A DNA stretch of 64,000 nt, taken from NCBI GenBank assembly GCA_960531495.1, contig OY482848.1, forward strand, positions 16,313,397-16,377,396, in the 5' to 3' direction. Numbering within the stretch: position 1 is the stretch's first letter; each line of letters begins with the position of its first letter. Shown here piece by piece: positions 1-28,199 of this stretch. The position numbers and the translations under genes are program-made. The stretch comes from Zeus faber (lineage: Eukaryota > Chordata > Actinopteri > Zeiformes > Zeidae). Under the pieces are notes generated by a model. That model had not been told where the DNA came from. It ran no database searches and saw only the letters and a program-made list of their open reading frames with translations.

Positions 1-1951
1 TTGCTTCTCCACTCCATCCTCTTTGTCCAAAGGATGTGGACACAATCGACTGCACCTAACCGGGACAGCACAGAGCGACACCACCACACAACACACCCAA
101 AGTTAAATAAGTCACACACATGCACACACAGGATAACTAAATTGATGACCTAAAGCCGAAAATATTTGACTGCCTCCTATTAATCTAAGCACTTTGAGTT
201 GCATGTTGTGTATGTGGAATGTGCTTTACAAATAATAATAATAAAATCAATCAGTCAATCAATAACCACCCTACTAATCACTTCACAGTGTAGACAACCA
301 TGCTCCTTCTTTTTCACTGTAGCATACAGAGAGTTTCTACCCTACATTCCCAAAAACAGACAAGTCGACAGACAGGAATGACAGCCTAGATACAGACATA
401 ATATCCGACATAGATATAAATGATAAAGACATGATCTAAGGCACAAATCCCTTTAGAAAAAACTTTTAAATACCTTTATAAAACAAATCTGGACTAAATC
501 TACAAGTGATTTCCAGAAGAAAAAAAAATATCACTGTCTAATTAAATCAAGTAGCAGATGGTATATATTTTGGTAGTATCATTTACTATACATTACTTTA
601 GGACAGGGCTGAAGTCAGTATTGGGCAGAAATAGGGTTATGATTATGAACTAAGTGATTGCATTACATATTATTGTATCTTTAATATCTATATTATTATT
701 ATTATTATATTCCTTTAGGGTAGATGGCAAGGTACTGTACAGGTATAAAGCGGGCTGGGTTCATTTAGAACAGGTAACGTATTGGGTTCAGTGGCAGACT
801 TGGGGATTTAAAACTTAATCTGTTTTATATGTTGACTCTGATGCAGAGGAACTTGACTAATAAGGACAAATAAGACAAGACGTCAATGCTGAAAATGAGT
901 GACAGCATCATAAACTCTCACATTTGAGAGCGCTTCATGACTTGAAAGCCCTCATTTTTGTATTTTAAGACTTTTAAAGGACTTGCAGACACCCTGTTGA
1001 TGTTGTTATCAGTGGGAGTAGCATTAAAGTGCAACATGAATAAATGATCAGATTATGATTAGCATTAAATATCTTGTAAATAAATCATTCTACCCTTGGC
1101 AGTGTGGTGAGCTGTGTTGCTTCTACTACAGCCGACACACACTTTCGACTTTCGCCGAGCTGCGGGGATCCACGGCCCACATACAGACACACACATGCAC
1201 GGAGACATGACCTCAAGCACCGATCCCCACACACATGCCCCTTCCAGGGACCCGCACGGCGGAGCCACCTCCACCCGGAGCCCCCAGCTCCTGTCACTGC
1301 GGCACCATCACTCACAGAGGGTGGATGTCCATGGTGGGGCTTCTCTTCAGAGGCTGGAGGAGGCTGGGACCAGCGGCGTGCACCATTCCATATCCACGGT
1401 GTCCTACTGCGCTCAGGAGCCCGGTGGTGTCGGGCTGCAGCCCACGAACACTGAACAGCTGCCCGCCGCTCGGTGTCACACCGGTGGGGGTGGCAGGAAG
1501 GGAGGGAGGGGACCCGACAACACGCCGAGCCTCAGCCCGGGTGGCGCCCGCCGCTCCCCGCGCCCAACACGTACGGATCCGGCGCCGTGTCGCGGTTCAG
1601 GCGGCGGCGGAGGCTGGCTTCCCCATGGCCCGGGCGGTGTGAAGTGCGGGATAAGAGCGAGGCGAGCGGTGGCGGAGCTCTACCTGTTATTCTTTTTTTT
1701 GGGGGGGGGTTTTGTATTTTTTTTTTTTTTGTTTTTTCTTTTTTTCCTACCGCTGATTAAAATGCACAAACAAGGACAAGTCAGCAAAGAGGTTCCTCTG
1801 AGGAGCCAAGGAGTCCGAGGAGAAACCACTGTCTCCCTCTAGCTGTGGGAGACCGACTGGGCGCCGCGGTGCTCGGACACCGCGGGGGGTCGTTTGAGAG
1901 CAAAGTGGTTCGTAATTAAAGTGGTAATCCGTGATATTATTTTGTAAAGAA

Positions 1952-1990
<39 letters not shown>

Positions 1991-2820
1991 TAATGAATTC
2001 ATTCTGAATGCACTTTAAAAGAATCAGCCATTCAATGGATATGTGTTATGCATGTGCTCCTCCGTGCCGGGTGGCAGGGTCCGCCTTCCCCGGAGAGGAA
2101 GCCGCGGGGAATGTGATCGACCAGCGCCCTCGGATGCACAAAAAATATCCAAACCACCTCGAGTAACCGAGAAAAACAAAAACAAACAAACAAAAAAAAA
2201 AAAGATGGATGACCAGAAGGCGTATTCTCAAGAGAAGGAAGTCACCGTCTTACACCACCACCGTTCTCAGATCGGGGTCCAACAGACCAGATGTTATGAA
2301 ATGGGGTCCATGGTGGTCTGATGCGATCCACATGAAGGCATCCTTGATATGAAACATTTTGAGAATCACTGCCGCGTATTGTTCAAAATCAACGCAGCAG
2401 GGAAGTTGAAAGCCAACACCCCATCTACGAAGGCAGTCTCTGTGTTCTCCATGTAGATGTTTTTTTTATTTTCTTTTTAACTTTTAATAGCTGAAAACGG
2501 AGTGGCATCAATATGTTCAACAAAGCTTTATTGTTGAAAGGATAGTTGTCTGCAGAATTGTCTTTTGAGATCATGCCAATTTAAGCTTAGATAAATTTCA
2601 TTCATGCATAAAATATGAGCACAGCCATCAATAATGCAAAAGATTTCATTAAATTGTCAACTAAATGCTGCTCTCAATATACTTTATACATACGATATTG
2701 ACAAAGATGTTTCTTTTAATGTTTATTAGCGATAAATGTTCTCAAAGTTGTTAGACATTGTTATAATACGGTCAATATTCCATCTACGCACAGTAAAAGA
2801 GTAAGGAAGACAATCGGTTT
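1..2820. other. Intergenic region left of med28
   Basis: No gene could be assigned with confidence. It is mostly AT-rich with low-complexity runs: ATT repeats near 690, an (AT)n run at about 1961-1988, and poly-T/poly-G near 1690-1745. A GC-rich block at about 1130-1900 is listed separately. Near 191-250 there is a 'gcactttga...gtgctttacaaataataat' motif resembling the tail of a common teleost retroposon family. By human synteny (MED28 next to FAM184B) the 3' end of a fam184b orthologue could lie here, but I did not recognise its protein. Confidence 0.5.
1132..1900 (+). other. GC-rich block, possible exon or CpG island of unidentified gene
   Basis: This stretch is strongly GC- and CpG-rich against an AT-rich background. 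A plus-strand frame stays open from about 1114 to 1842, covering most of it. An acceptor-like sequence (tctactacag) ends at about 1131, directly before the GC-rich part. The translation is rich in Gly, Pro, Arg and His and matches no family I recognise; its end reads through homopolymer tracts (poly-T, G9-10), which is unlike real coding sequence. It could be a terminal exon of a fam184b-like neighbour (synteny inference only), a promoter CpG island or noncoding DNA. I see no catalytic or domain motif. Confidence 0.2.
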
Positions 2821-2832
2821 CATATCACAAAT

Positions 2833-2838
2833 TTTATT
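2833..2838 (-). terminator. med28: Likely med28 polyadenylation signal
   Basis: TTTATT on the plus strand reads AATAAA on the minus strand, 214 nt downstream of the med28 stop codon. It is the first canonical hexamer after the stop that I noticed, giving a short 3' UTR of roughly 200-230 nt. Confidence 0.55.
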
Positions 2839-3051
2839 TTGTCAATACAAATAGGTGGTTGCACATAATATTTACAAACTTTAAAAAAATGAATAAAAAG
2901 AAAAAATTATCTTCGGGAGAAGCATCGATGGCTGGTCGACTCCTGTCTAAGAAAATGTTCAAAAACCAAAATGAAGTTCCGCGCTGCGTTCATCAAGTTT
3001 TTCAATAAGTTGACAACAAAGATCACAGTTATACTAGTGTCTGTTTTTATT

Positions 3052-4239
3052 TCAGTTGGGCTTTAAGGGGGCTGGTGGCAGACTAGCAGAGGCCTGCTCC
3101 AAAAATGCTAGTGGTCCGGGAGGAGGAAGGTCTGTGGGTTTGCGATGTTGGAGGTTCACGTCCTCAAGCACTTGTTGCCAGTGGTGTAGCTTGGAGAGAT
3201 GCTTCTGAACTAGCAGTTCCTTCCTCTGCAGTTCATTACGTAACTCCGACACGTCCTGAGTTGAGGAGATGGAAACAAACCGTTGAATCAGGAGAAATTG
3301 TGAAATTAAACCACCACTGTGTGTGAAATAAGGCCGGTCCCACAGATACTATGACTGATCTTAACCTGTGATAGAGATCACCCGAACAGAGCATTTTAAT
3401 AGTTGTGCTCATTTAGAATTAATGTAAACAAGTCAAACCAATGCTCCCTCAACCGAAGTATAAAGTGAAATGGTCATCTGAATGCGACCTTGCAACAAAT
3501 CATTGTTTGGAGAAATGTATTTCATGGTCATGTACCTAGCCGCTTCAAAGGTTTTATTTAAAAAATAAATCAAAAGGATTTAAGATGACCCAAACACGTC
3601 GTACAGTGGTGGAGATAGAAGGGCCCCTCTAATGCGTAGTGAAGCCATTACCTCTTTGACTACTTGTTCTGGTTTCTGCACCGATAGCTGAAGCCTTTTC
3701 TGTAAGAAAAAGCACTCGGTCTGTCGAGCCACGTCCAGGAACTTCTGGATGCACTGGTCCACACCTTCAAAGGGAGGGAAACACCCACGAATCAAGCGTT
3801 GCTGTTCGCACACCGAGCAGCCGAATTGAGCAACGCATTCAAGGATCCCAGCCCGCCTTCCTCACCAGTTCTTATCTCCTCCTGGTCCGTTCCGTTGACG
3901 TAGTCTTGGCTTACCAAGGATGCAAAACAAGCCTTCGGGAGATAAAGACGTGATAGTGTGATAAACAGGCTTCCTAGACGCAGCTTTGGCGTCATAAATA
4001 ACGGAAGGGCCAAACACTGACATCTGCTGGCTAGCTAACTGTAGCTTAGCAGAGACGGTTAAAAGCTCGAATCAAACCTCAAAGGAAGCCTCCAAATCGT
4101 CCACTAGCGTGTTAGCTCCTTGGCCCCTGTTACCGGCACCGGGTGGTAATCCCGGCTGGTTCGGCCCGCCGGGGCCGCCGACAGGATGAGCACCGGGCGG
4201 CTGCTGTCCAGGAAACATCCCACCCATGGAGGAAGCCAT
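3052..4239 (-). CDS. med28: Mediator of RNA polymerase II transcription subunit 28
   Basis: Med28 (also known as magicin) is a head-module subunit of the Mediator coactivator in the nucleus and also binds merlin/Grb2 in the cytoplasm (family knowledge). Four coding exons join in phase: 4078-4239, 3866-3932, 3652-3764 and 3052-3255, giving 181 codons (human 178). All introns are GT-AG. Residues 1-50 are a Gly/Pro-rich, poorly conserved tail starting MASSMGGMF. The conserved core follows: [32 protein letters not shown] split over exons 2-3, and the helical [18 protein letters not shown] segment. The C-terminal coiled coil ([11 protein letters not shown]...HWQQVLED) is in exon 4, which ends in PLKPN. 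An in-frame upstream ATG at 4267-4269 exists, but the start at 4239 fits the family and sits in a YY1-like motif. The gene lies tandemly downstream of lap3. Confidence 0.97.
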
Positions 4240-4246
4240 CTTGGAC
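4232..4246 (-). promoter_or_regulatory. med28: YY1-like motif over med28 start codon
   Basis: On the minus strand the start context reads CCAAGATGGCTTCC, close to the YY1 consensus (CAARATGGCNGC) with the ATG of the motif as the initiator codon. This arrangement is common in TATA-less genes and supports 4239 as the start. The tapt1 start has the same arrangement. Confidence 0.5.
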
Positions 4247-4794
4247 TGGGTCGGGTACCGCGTGCGCATGCGCAGACGCGGAACGAGGGGGGGAAAATCA
4301 CGAGCGCCACAAGTTCACAGATATAAATCATTTATTCAACTAGTTCCATATTTTTGGAAAATCAAATCGATCCAGTGTTGGACAGCTCACATTATTCAAT
4401 TCCAGGACCATTATACGAGCCAAGACGTGTTGCAAGTGAGCCAAGACGTCAGTGTAGTATTATTTGGTTATTGTGATGTACTGCACTGTCCCCACTGCAC
4501 TGCCTGAACTTTAACCTTTAACTTGTTATTTTACTGCCTGCCTCTGCAGCTGCCCCCAGGTAAAGTGTTTTTTTTAATTGAACAGAATATATATTACAAA
4601 TGTCCGTAAAGCGCAGAGCCTCTATAAGCCTATTTTGTGAACCATCGCGTGTCACTGTGGCATCTTTATATTGCCTTTCCACGTGGCGATGAACCTCCTG
4701 GAGCAACACATTGATATTTCACACTGGTCATTAGAGATCTGTCCATCCATTGCTAAGGAAGGTGTACACCTCTTCAAGGTGTACAGTTTGTTTT
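4240..4794. other. med28 promoter / lap3 3' UTR interval
   Basis: Only 555 nt separate the lap3 stop codon from the med28 start codon, both on the minus strand. The interval must hold the lap3 3' UTR and the med28 promoter and 5' UTR. Minus-strand polyadenylation-like hexamers are at 4573-4578 (ATTAAA) and about 4328-4333 (AATAAA). Using the first would end lap3 well before the med28 promoter; using the second would overlap it. Confidence 0.6.
4263..4274. promoter_or_regulatory. med28: NRF1-type palindrome in med28 promoter
   Basis: TGCGCATGCGCA is a perfect palindrome matching the nuclear respiratory factor 1 consensus (YGCGCAYGCGCR). It lies 24 nt upstream of the chosen med28 start codon (4239) in a CpG-rich stretch. 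The sequence match is direct; binding is inferred from the usual occupancy of such sites in TATA-less housekeeping promoters. Confidence 0.6.
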
Positions 4795-10732
<5,938 letters not shown>

Positions 10733-11970
10733 CTCCTGTGTGTTACGACGACACTTCTTGCAGACTCACTGACAGGTCGTCTACATGTGAACCGAGGGAG
10801 CTGTCGCGCGTCCACCCACGTCATCAGAAGGCGACAAAACCGAACTCAGCGCGCCACTTGTGTCAATAGCTGGGGCGCGGCCCCCTAAGGGTCCTCGACG
10901 GAAATGCGGGGATCCGCAGCAAACCTCATTAATGCACGATGCTATAATAATGGCGATGAAAACAGATCCTAAGAATAGTGAAATGAGCATAATGGCTCAA
11001 ACATCACAAAGGAGAATCATAATGTAACACATTATTTATTAACTGTCACATTTGACACTTGAATGCGATAATGGTGTCAGCATCCAATGAAGAGCTTTAT
11101 ATCCGTTCTTAAAAAAGGCACATGCAATAAGAATATATAGAAACAAGAAACAATAAACAGGGAACCGCATTCAGGACCTACAAACGTCCCAGTGAAGTGG
11201 TAATATAACACATAGAAAAATCTATGTAACAAACCATTACTTACCAGTATGGTAAAAGCTGTTTGGCAAATGCCTAACAAATATGTTTGCAATGAGAATT
11301 TGTTAACATATATATGATCTTCATTAAAAGCATATAATTGCTAAGTATTGGGTATAGTGAGCATGTTCAATTATCTTATATCATTTACTGCTCTATAATG
11401 GGCCCCACAAGGGCCCCACATGCATATTTGTAAGGTCATACAGTGACTAACACAATTATTTTTATACACACGTTGAAAAGAGAAATAATTGCATTACATT
11501 ATATTAACACACACAGAAATGTGTCACTATAAATAGAACATACACAATGAAAGAATAATGATGTGTAATGTGTTAGTACTGAGAAACAGAAGTTGAAGTA
11601 GATCCAAATGACATGCAATTGTACTCATATGTTATTTCTACAGTAGGAGTGTATCTGATACAATCAGATGCATATCAGATTGGTTTATAATGAGTCACAG
11701 TTACAGGCCTGATGGAAAAGAAATGAGGTAGGAAATTATCTTGCTGGTTAGAATGGTAACAAGTCTCATCCTCGCAGCATTGAAATCCTCTTGAGGAAGC
11801 AGTGAACAGTGAAATGCTGAACCCCAGGGACTGCATTTCATCTGGCCCTTTGGAGGAAAATGTGAAACAGGGAGGGCATGTTAGCAATGACATTGCACTG
11901 TCTTGGAAAATCAATGGTCATCTTTGACAATGTCAGCAAGAACACACTACTTTTTTTCCGTAACTAGACG
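10733..11970. other. lap3 promoter side and clrn2 3' flank
   Basis: The part next to lap3 (10733-10910) is CpG-rich and should hold its 5' UTR and promoter. The rest is AT-rich with no coding potential that I can support. It probably includes the clrn2 3' UTR; a minus-strand AATAAA (plus TTTATT) lies at about 11035-11040, but I saw no clear nearer hexamer. Confidence 0.5.
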
Positions 11971-12339
11971 TCAGTAGAGCAGGTCCAGAGCAGAGATCGT
12001 GGGCTCCTCTGGTTTCTTGCTCTGTGGTTTTGGGAGCTTGATACGACTCATGGCGACCACTGCGCAGACAGCGAAGTGTGTGACGACGCTGGCCACACCC
12101 AGCCAAAAAGACCAATCCAAGCCATCGTCCAGGATGGCGAGGACAAAGAGGCTCTCCCTGTAGTTGGCCATTCGTTCTGTCAGACTGTGGTGTCTCATTG
12201 CTGCCAGGAAGCACAGCATGGCCAGGGCACCAAACAGAGCTGTAGGGAGAGAGCGAGATAAAACAAGAGTTGCAGGTAGATAAAATAATGTGGATCGCTG
12301 AAATATTTGCAGAAAGAGAGAAAAGGTTCTATGAAAAAA

Positions 12340-12403
<64 letters not shown>

Positions 12404-12435
12404 GTGCATATGTGCATGCGTGCGTGCGTGCGTGC

Positions 12436-12475
<40 letters not shown>

Positions 12476-13672
12476 TTTCATAATGGGGATTGGAGAGGAC
12501 CGGGTAAGATATCTTGTTCTTGATTTTTTTACATGCCTGCAATGAAGTTCCACAGATAGAGCCCCTTGTGTCCTTTTATGCTCTGGTATGGGACCTTGCG
12601 GGCGTTGTAAATGCAGAAAGACAGACTGACCAGGGCGAAGGCAATGGCGACCAGCAGGAAGAGAATCACTATCATGTGAAGTCCACTGTTGAGTGTCCTC
12701 ACTAGCTTGGGGAAAACTAGAGGAAACAGGGGAGATGCACAGATGCTCAATGGCAACAGAAGAGCTACGTCGCCCTTTATACAGTGGGGCACACAGCTGT
12801 AATGCAGACATCTCAAACCTGGGGTCATGGGGGCACTCCATAATATGCAAATTTCAGGGCAATTTCAAAGACCAATACATTGATATTTGATTCATATACA
12901 GTAGTTTTGATAAAACATATAGTTAAATAGGTTTGAAATAGATAATCATTTCTATACAATCCATTTGGAGCTCCCTCCATGCTCTATGGTATAATAAAAG
13001 CAAACTCTGCAATACTTAGTTTATCATAAAACAGTTGATCAGTTGACCCAGCACCACTGATTTTCTGCATTACAATTATTGGTTCTGGGTCCAAAATAAT
13101 AATAAAATGAAAAAATAAGTAAATTTGTCACACCTTGGAATTAATGTTGTGTAGAATTCTGGGACATAAAAACAGGTCATGGGCCAAAAAAAGTTGAGGG
13201 CCCCGGGTCTAAAGACAGTGTGTGCAACTCCCTAAAGGTAAAGAAAGAAAAACTATAAACTGCCTGCACCAATGAGATCATATTTTAATGTGGAACATAA
13301 TTGGAATGGTGACAACTGCCATGCATCCATGCTTAAAAAAATAATACAATAAATAAATGTAATAATAATAATAATAACAAAATAAAAAATATTATAAGCC
13401 AAGAAAATGTTTGTCTTACTGTATATCTTAGAGCGTCTGTTTCCAAGTCCACACTTCTTGGTCTTCCCTCCCTGGAACAGCCCGTAATAAATGTCCCCAA
13501 TGAACTGCTGCAGCTCAGGATCAGACGCATTAACGATGTCCACTCCTGTTTTGCAGAGGATCCTGCCGCTGACCCAGCGCTCTGTAGAGAGGGCCACCAC
13601 CAAGAGCACCAGGGAGGCGATGCACAGCACTGAGGCCACAGAGAAGGTTATCTGCTTCCACAGTCCAGGCAT
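11971..13672 (-). CDS. clrn2: Clarin-2
   Basis: Clarins are small four-pass membrane proteins related to tetraspanins; clarin-2 is needed for hair-bundle maintenance and hearing in vertebrates (family knowledge). Three coding exons join: 13420-13672, 12537-12716 and 11971-12239, giving 233 residues (human 232). Seen: TM1 near residues 9-29; the first extracellular loop with [17 protein letters not shown] and [14 protein letters not shown]2 ([17 protein letters not shown]); TM3 ([12 protein letters not shown]); [15 protein letters not shown]4 ([17 protein letters not shown]); and the C-terminus ALDLLY. The start at 13672 (MPGLW) is preferred over an in-frame upstream ATG at 13720 because family members start there. 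The second intron keeps the frame only with a GC donor (see findings). It is divergent from tapt1. Confidence 0.95.
12341..12474. repeat. (GT)n-(GCGT)n-(GT)n compound microsatellite
   Basis: A long GT array interrupted by a GCGT tetramer block, in clrn2 intron 2 about 100 nt from the acceptor of exon 3 (minus strand). In the clrn2 transcript it reads as CA repeats. Confidence 0.95.
12810..13215. repeat. Dispersed repeat in clrn2 intron 1, possibly hAT-like
   Basis: The segment begins 'tctcaaacctggggtcatgg' and ends with 'ggccccgggtctaaagac', whose reverse complement resembles the start, as in hAT-type elements with poor inverted repeats. Inside, 'catttggagctccctccatg' and 'gggtccaaaataataataaaatg' recur in diverged form in prom1 intron 4 at about 38050 and 38190, so it is a multi-copy sequence. 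Confidence 0.4.
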
Positions 13673-14537
13673 TGTGTGTCCATTGTGCCCTGGGGGGTAC
13701 GACTCAGGCCGGCGGCGCACAAGCTCTAAAATTACATTTTACTCTCTGACACAAGCTGAAACCCATCATTAAAAAGTTGCTTTGACAATTCAAATGCCCT
13801 ATTTACTGTGATGCAGCGCAGTTCAGAGCAGAGCAGTGGAAACTGAATATGGCGCTCCAGCAGATCCATTACCCAAAGAAACACTATCCTTCATGGGTCC
13901 TCATTCAGTTTGCTCCCCTCCACTCCTCCTTTTCCTTTCCTTTAATCAAGGGACGCAATTGCCCTTGCAGGGTGGCCTTCGGAATGCTTCATGTATAGTT
14001 TAATATGGTGAACCAGCTCGGCAGTAAGCTTTTATTGGATGCAATATTAGTGTCAGAAGGAATGAGTGATCTGCCCATCTGCGTAAGGCCTGCAAAGGTC
14101 ATTGCACAAATGACGCGCAGGCCCAGCAAATCTCACAGTTTATGCTCTCCTCACCATATGGTTATTTGTTTCTCTGTTCCCACATCCATTGTTTCTTCGT
14201 TTTGTTTTGTGTGGCGTTCGTTTTGGGTCCATGTCAAAGTTATACATTTTCAGAAATACGTATTGTCGGCTTCGAATGATTTTAATTGAACTGAACGATA
14301 ATTTAAAATATATAAAAGCTTACTATTTAGAATATATTTAAATATATTTAAATGAAGTCTTTTTTTTTTCCATAATTCTTTTTCCAACAATTGAATTGCT
14401 TCTATACGTACGGCACAGTATTTACAAACGTTACTCGTTTATGGTATTTAGCGACATCCTGTGGCGGTTCACCGAAACCACACCAAATGTGACGTCAGAG
14501 CGTGACGCACCTGTCAGTTTCCCAGCTCTCGGCGAAG
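13673..14537. promoter_or_regulatory. Divergent clrn2/tapt1 intergenic region
   Basis: About 865 nt separate the clrn2 and tapt1 start codons, which face away from each other. The tapt1 side is GC-rich with a CRE palindrome and a YY1-like start; the clrn2 side is AT-rich with no obvious TATA box. A shared regulatory region is possible but not shown. Confidence 0.55.
14490..14497. promoter_or_regulatory. tapt1: CRE palindrome in tapt1 promoter
   Basis: TGACGTCA, the full cAMP-response element palindrome recognised by CREB/ATF factors, lies 41 nt upstream of the tapt1 start codon. A half-site (TGACG) follows at 14502-14506. The match is exact; function is inferred. Confidence 0.6.
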
Positions 14538-24961
<10,424 letters not shown>

Positions 24962-26540
24962 ACGGACCGTCGCAGCGCCCGGTCAGCGTCCCGACGTCAC
25001 CGCAAGATTCAGGGATCACGCAGGGGTCAAAGGGCACGCTCAGACTGGACTCACTCTGGTGCAGCCACCCCCCTGGTTTATTTATTCATATTTATTACTG
25101 ACTAAACAACCCGAGGCATACAGCTGTTAGAACAAGCGTCGCAGACTTTCTCCGTCTTTTTAGCCAGCCTTTTGGGCGTGTGGCTCATAGTATCCATGGC
25201 GACTGTGGGCGACAGATGATCTGTTTAAGGACAAAAACACAAGCGTGAGGCTGTGAAGTGTCACTCTGTGATTGTAGGAATGTTACAGCTGGACTGTGCA
25301 AGGAGCTCACAAGCACAATTGTGTATCAGCCGGGCACTTAGAAAGTGCAACTGGATTTTTTTTTTTTTTTTTTTTTTTTCCCCGCCCCACAAAAACAGTT
25401 TTTAATTTTTTAAGTTTTTAATAGTTGGAGAAACTGATATTTGAAATGTTTTTATGAGGAATGACAGTGCTTTTTGTATGATGGCTCATGTTAAGCCGCA
25501 GGACTGTGCGCTAAATCTAAAAGATAGCCATGCATTGGCATACACAGACAGTTGTTTTTTTTTGTGTCTATATTGATTGGAGAAAAAGAAAATACTGTGA
25601 TGAGCCAAGTTGTGTGTAGTTCAAGCTCTAATAAGGAGATAAAAAGTGTGGACGGAAAAACATATTTTTCAGATCGCCATCTCATGGCCCCGCCCTGCTC
25701 TAGTGTTAAAAGACGAGAGGATTTCGTATTGCGTTGTGGGTTTTGGTATTATTACTTCGAAGCACTTCTACAAAACCTAGCTCTTTCTGATGGAAAAACT
25801 TTTTTATATAATTTTATTTTATATTTCATTCCATGTGTGATTTGGAGGATTTCTTCTTATCCTCAAGCAAATTATTTTTTATTTTTTTTGGATGAGCTTC
25901 TTAGCAATATGCTTCATGTATACCCTCCTTCTTCAAGCGTGTAGCCTGCAGATAATCACGGTGACAACTTAGACCGACAGCGTATTTTCATTTTGCTTCA
26001 AGCTGCGGCCTCACAAATTTTAGCAGTGCAGCTTAAGTTCCATTGTAGACGGTGCATAACATTAATCGTCGTTCAGCAGAGGTCTTCAGCATTATTTCAG
26101 AAGTGAGTCCAATGTTCTATCTGCGTTCATGAAACAGTGAAGGAGACGAATGAAGAGCGAATCGATTACAGAGGCGTGCAAATTAGACCAAAAATGAATC
26201 TGAATCTTTACATGGAGTTAAAACAAAAAAGATTATCATTAAATATTTAAATTAACCAAAAATAAATAGAAATAGTAGATCAACAAGACAATCTCACATG
26301 TTGAGAAAAAAACTATGAAATTGCAGTGCTTTTTCTTTGGATTTTGCAAGGAAACCATCTGTTTTGAAGAAACAGACTGATCCTCATACATTGCTCGCCC
26401 TATTTCTCTGATTATTTGAAAATTCTCTTTAAAACGCACACACACTGATCAAGTTTTTACACCCACCGGTCAGACTTCACCTCTGTATCATACAGCTCTG
26501 CAACAATTAAAGCTGTCGTCAGTGTTGTCACCTTGTTTTT
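24962..26540 (+). other. tapt1: Probable tapt1 3' UTR
   Basis: AT-rich sequence after the tapt1 stop codon with no supported reading frame. An ATTAAA at about 26507-26512 is followed by a GT/T-rich stretch (gtcgtcagtgttgtcaccttgttttttt), a plausible poly(A) site giving a 3' UTR of about 1.5 kb. An earlier end is possible; poly-T at 25358-25379 is noted. Confidence 0.4.
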
Positions 26541-26633
26541 TTTTTTTTTTTTGCCTGAGAAATATTGATCCTACTGCTTGACCAGCAGTGTAGTCCAGGT
26601 CAACAGAGTGAAATGTGTAACTGCATAGCGAGA

Positions 26634-26753
<120 letters not shown>

Positions 26754-27922
26754 ACAAATAGCCAAACATTTTGAGTGCATTGGCGATTCTTAACACTTAA
26801 GCTGTGATGTAAGAAGCAGTTATAATTTCCTCATTCAGCCTCTTATAGAGAAAAGAAGAATAAAACAAGATTTGTTTCTGTAACACGTCTTGGGATTTTA
26901 TTTGCTTGCTTGAATTAAGTAATAATCCAAACAGGCCCTCGTGTTGCATAACAGAGACGTGCACGCAGGCCGGTGGTGAGTGTGAGCTGCAGTGGTGCAA
27001 GGATGGAGGTATTGTGCTGTATAGTGAGAGGTCTCTGGATGAGTACTGGCTTGACATGATAACACTGCAGTCCACTGTTCCCCCCTGAATGGCCATTCAC
27101 AAGACGCCTCTCAACACACTATTGACTCTCCCTCCCCCTCTCTTATAGGGAATCTGAATGCATAGTTGGTTGTTTGTTTGTTTTTTTAAACCGATCAACT
27201 TCATTCATTGAGTTTTGGTCATGTTTTGTAAAGGCATTTGAGAAAAGGTGGAAGTGGGTGGGGGAAAAAAAACAAAAAAAACCACCCTTGACATGCAGTG
27301 CACTACTATTTCCTCAGTCCCAGTCATAGAAAGTAAAGGTGCAAGCACTTTGTCACTGTACTTTAGTGGGTTTTTTTTAAGTATCTGCATTTAAGAATAT
27401 TCCTTCATGGAATATTCACTTCTGACTTTTACTCCACTGGATTTCAAGGCAAATTAATTTGATTAACTTTACGAACATGCAATAGAACTGTAATAACCCC
27501 TTGAACAGTATAACACCTTCCTACAGTATATATAAATTCAGGGACGGGATCTACAGTATCAAACTGCTGATTTTGGATTTCTCATCAATGATTCCTTATA
27601 AATGATAATTAACAGTTTTATTGTGAATGATAATATGCAGTTTTATTGTAAATGGTAATGTGTATGGGCACTCATCTGCGGGGAAAAGGTACAGTAGGCC
27701 CTTCATGCCGCATTGTTATGTTAGGGCTGCCAGTATAAGAGCTGACCAGGTGTGGCGTGGAAATTCTTTTTTGAATGGAAACCAGCCGTTGTGTTGCGAG
27801 ATCAAAATTGCCGGGGCTGCACCAATCCATCAGTGGCTGCCAGAATAGCAGCTCCTCTGTGTTGATCACAACAAGCTCACCTTTCACACTGAAAATGAGA
27901 ACTATTATTAGCGATTCGACTC

Positions 27923-27928
27923 TTTTTT

Positions 27929-27959
<31 letters not shown>
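27923..27959. repeat. T8-G29 homopolymer tract
   Basis: Eight T followed by 29 consecutive G on the plus strand. Similar but shorter T/G junctions occur near 1690-1710, and G runs near 46388, 58438 and 59629. Confidence 0.9.
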
Positions 27960-27961
<2 letters not shown>

Positions 27962-28199
27962 GGTTCTTAAAAACTGCTAACACGGAACTATCACATGAGT
28001 CAGACGGTCATTTAAATCTGTCTAAACGGATTATTTTGGCGGAATGCGAAGTGAATTAGTGTATAATCAGTCACATTCAATATTAATTACATGTCTAGAG
28101 CTTTTTTTTTCTATCCTGAGTAGGGTTAATATTTTCTGTTCGTGAAACTGTTCTTTCTTTTGTTTGTTTGTTTGTTTTTTGTTTAAAAAGGCGCGCTTT

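Noticed and set aside
12329-12850. 173-codon minus-strand frame
   Set aside because: Another frame of clrn2 exon 2 running into the CA/GCGT repeat.
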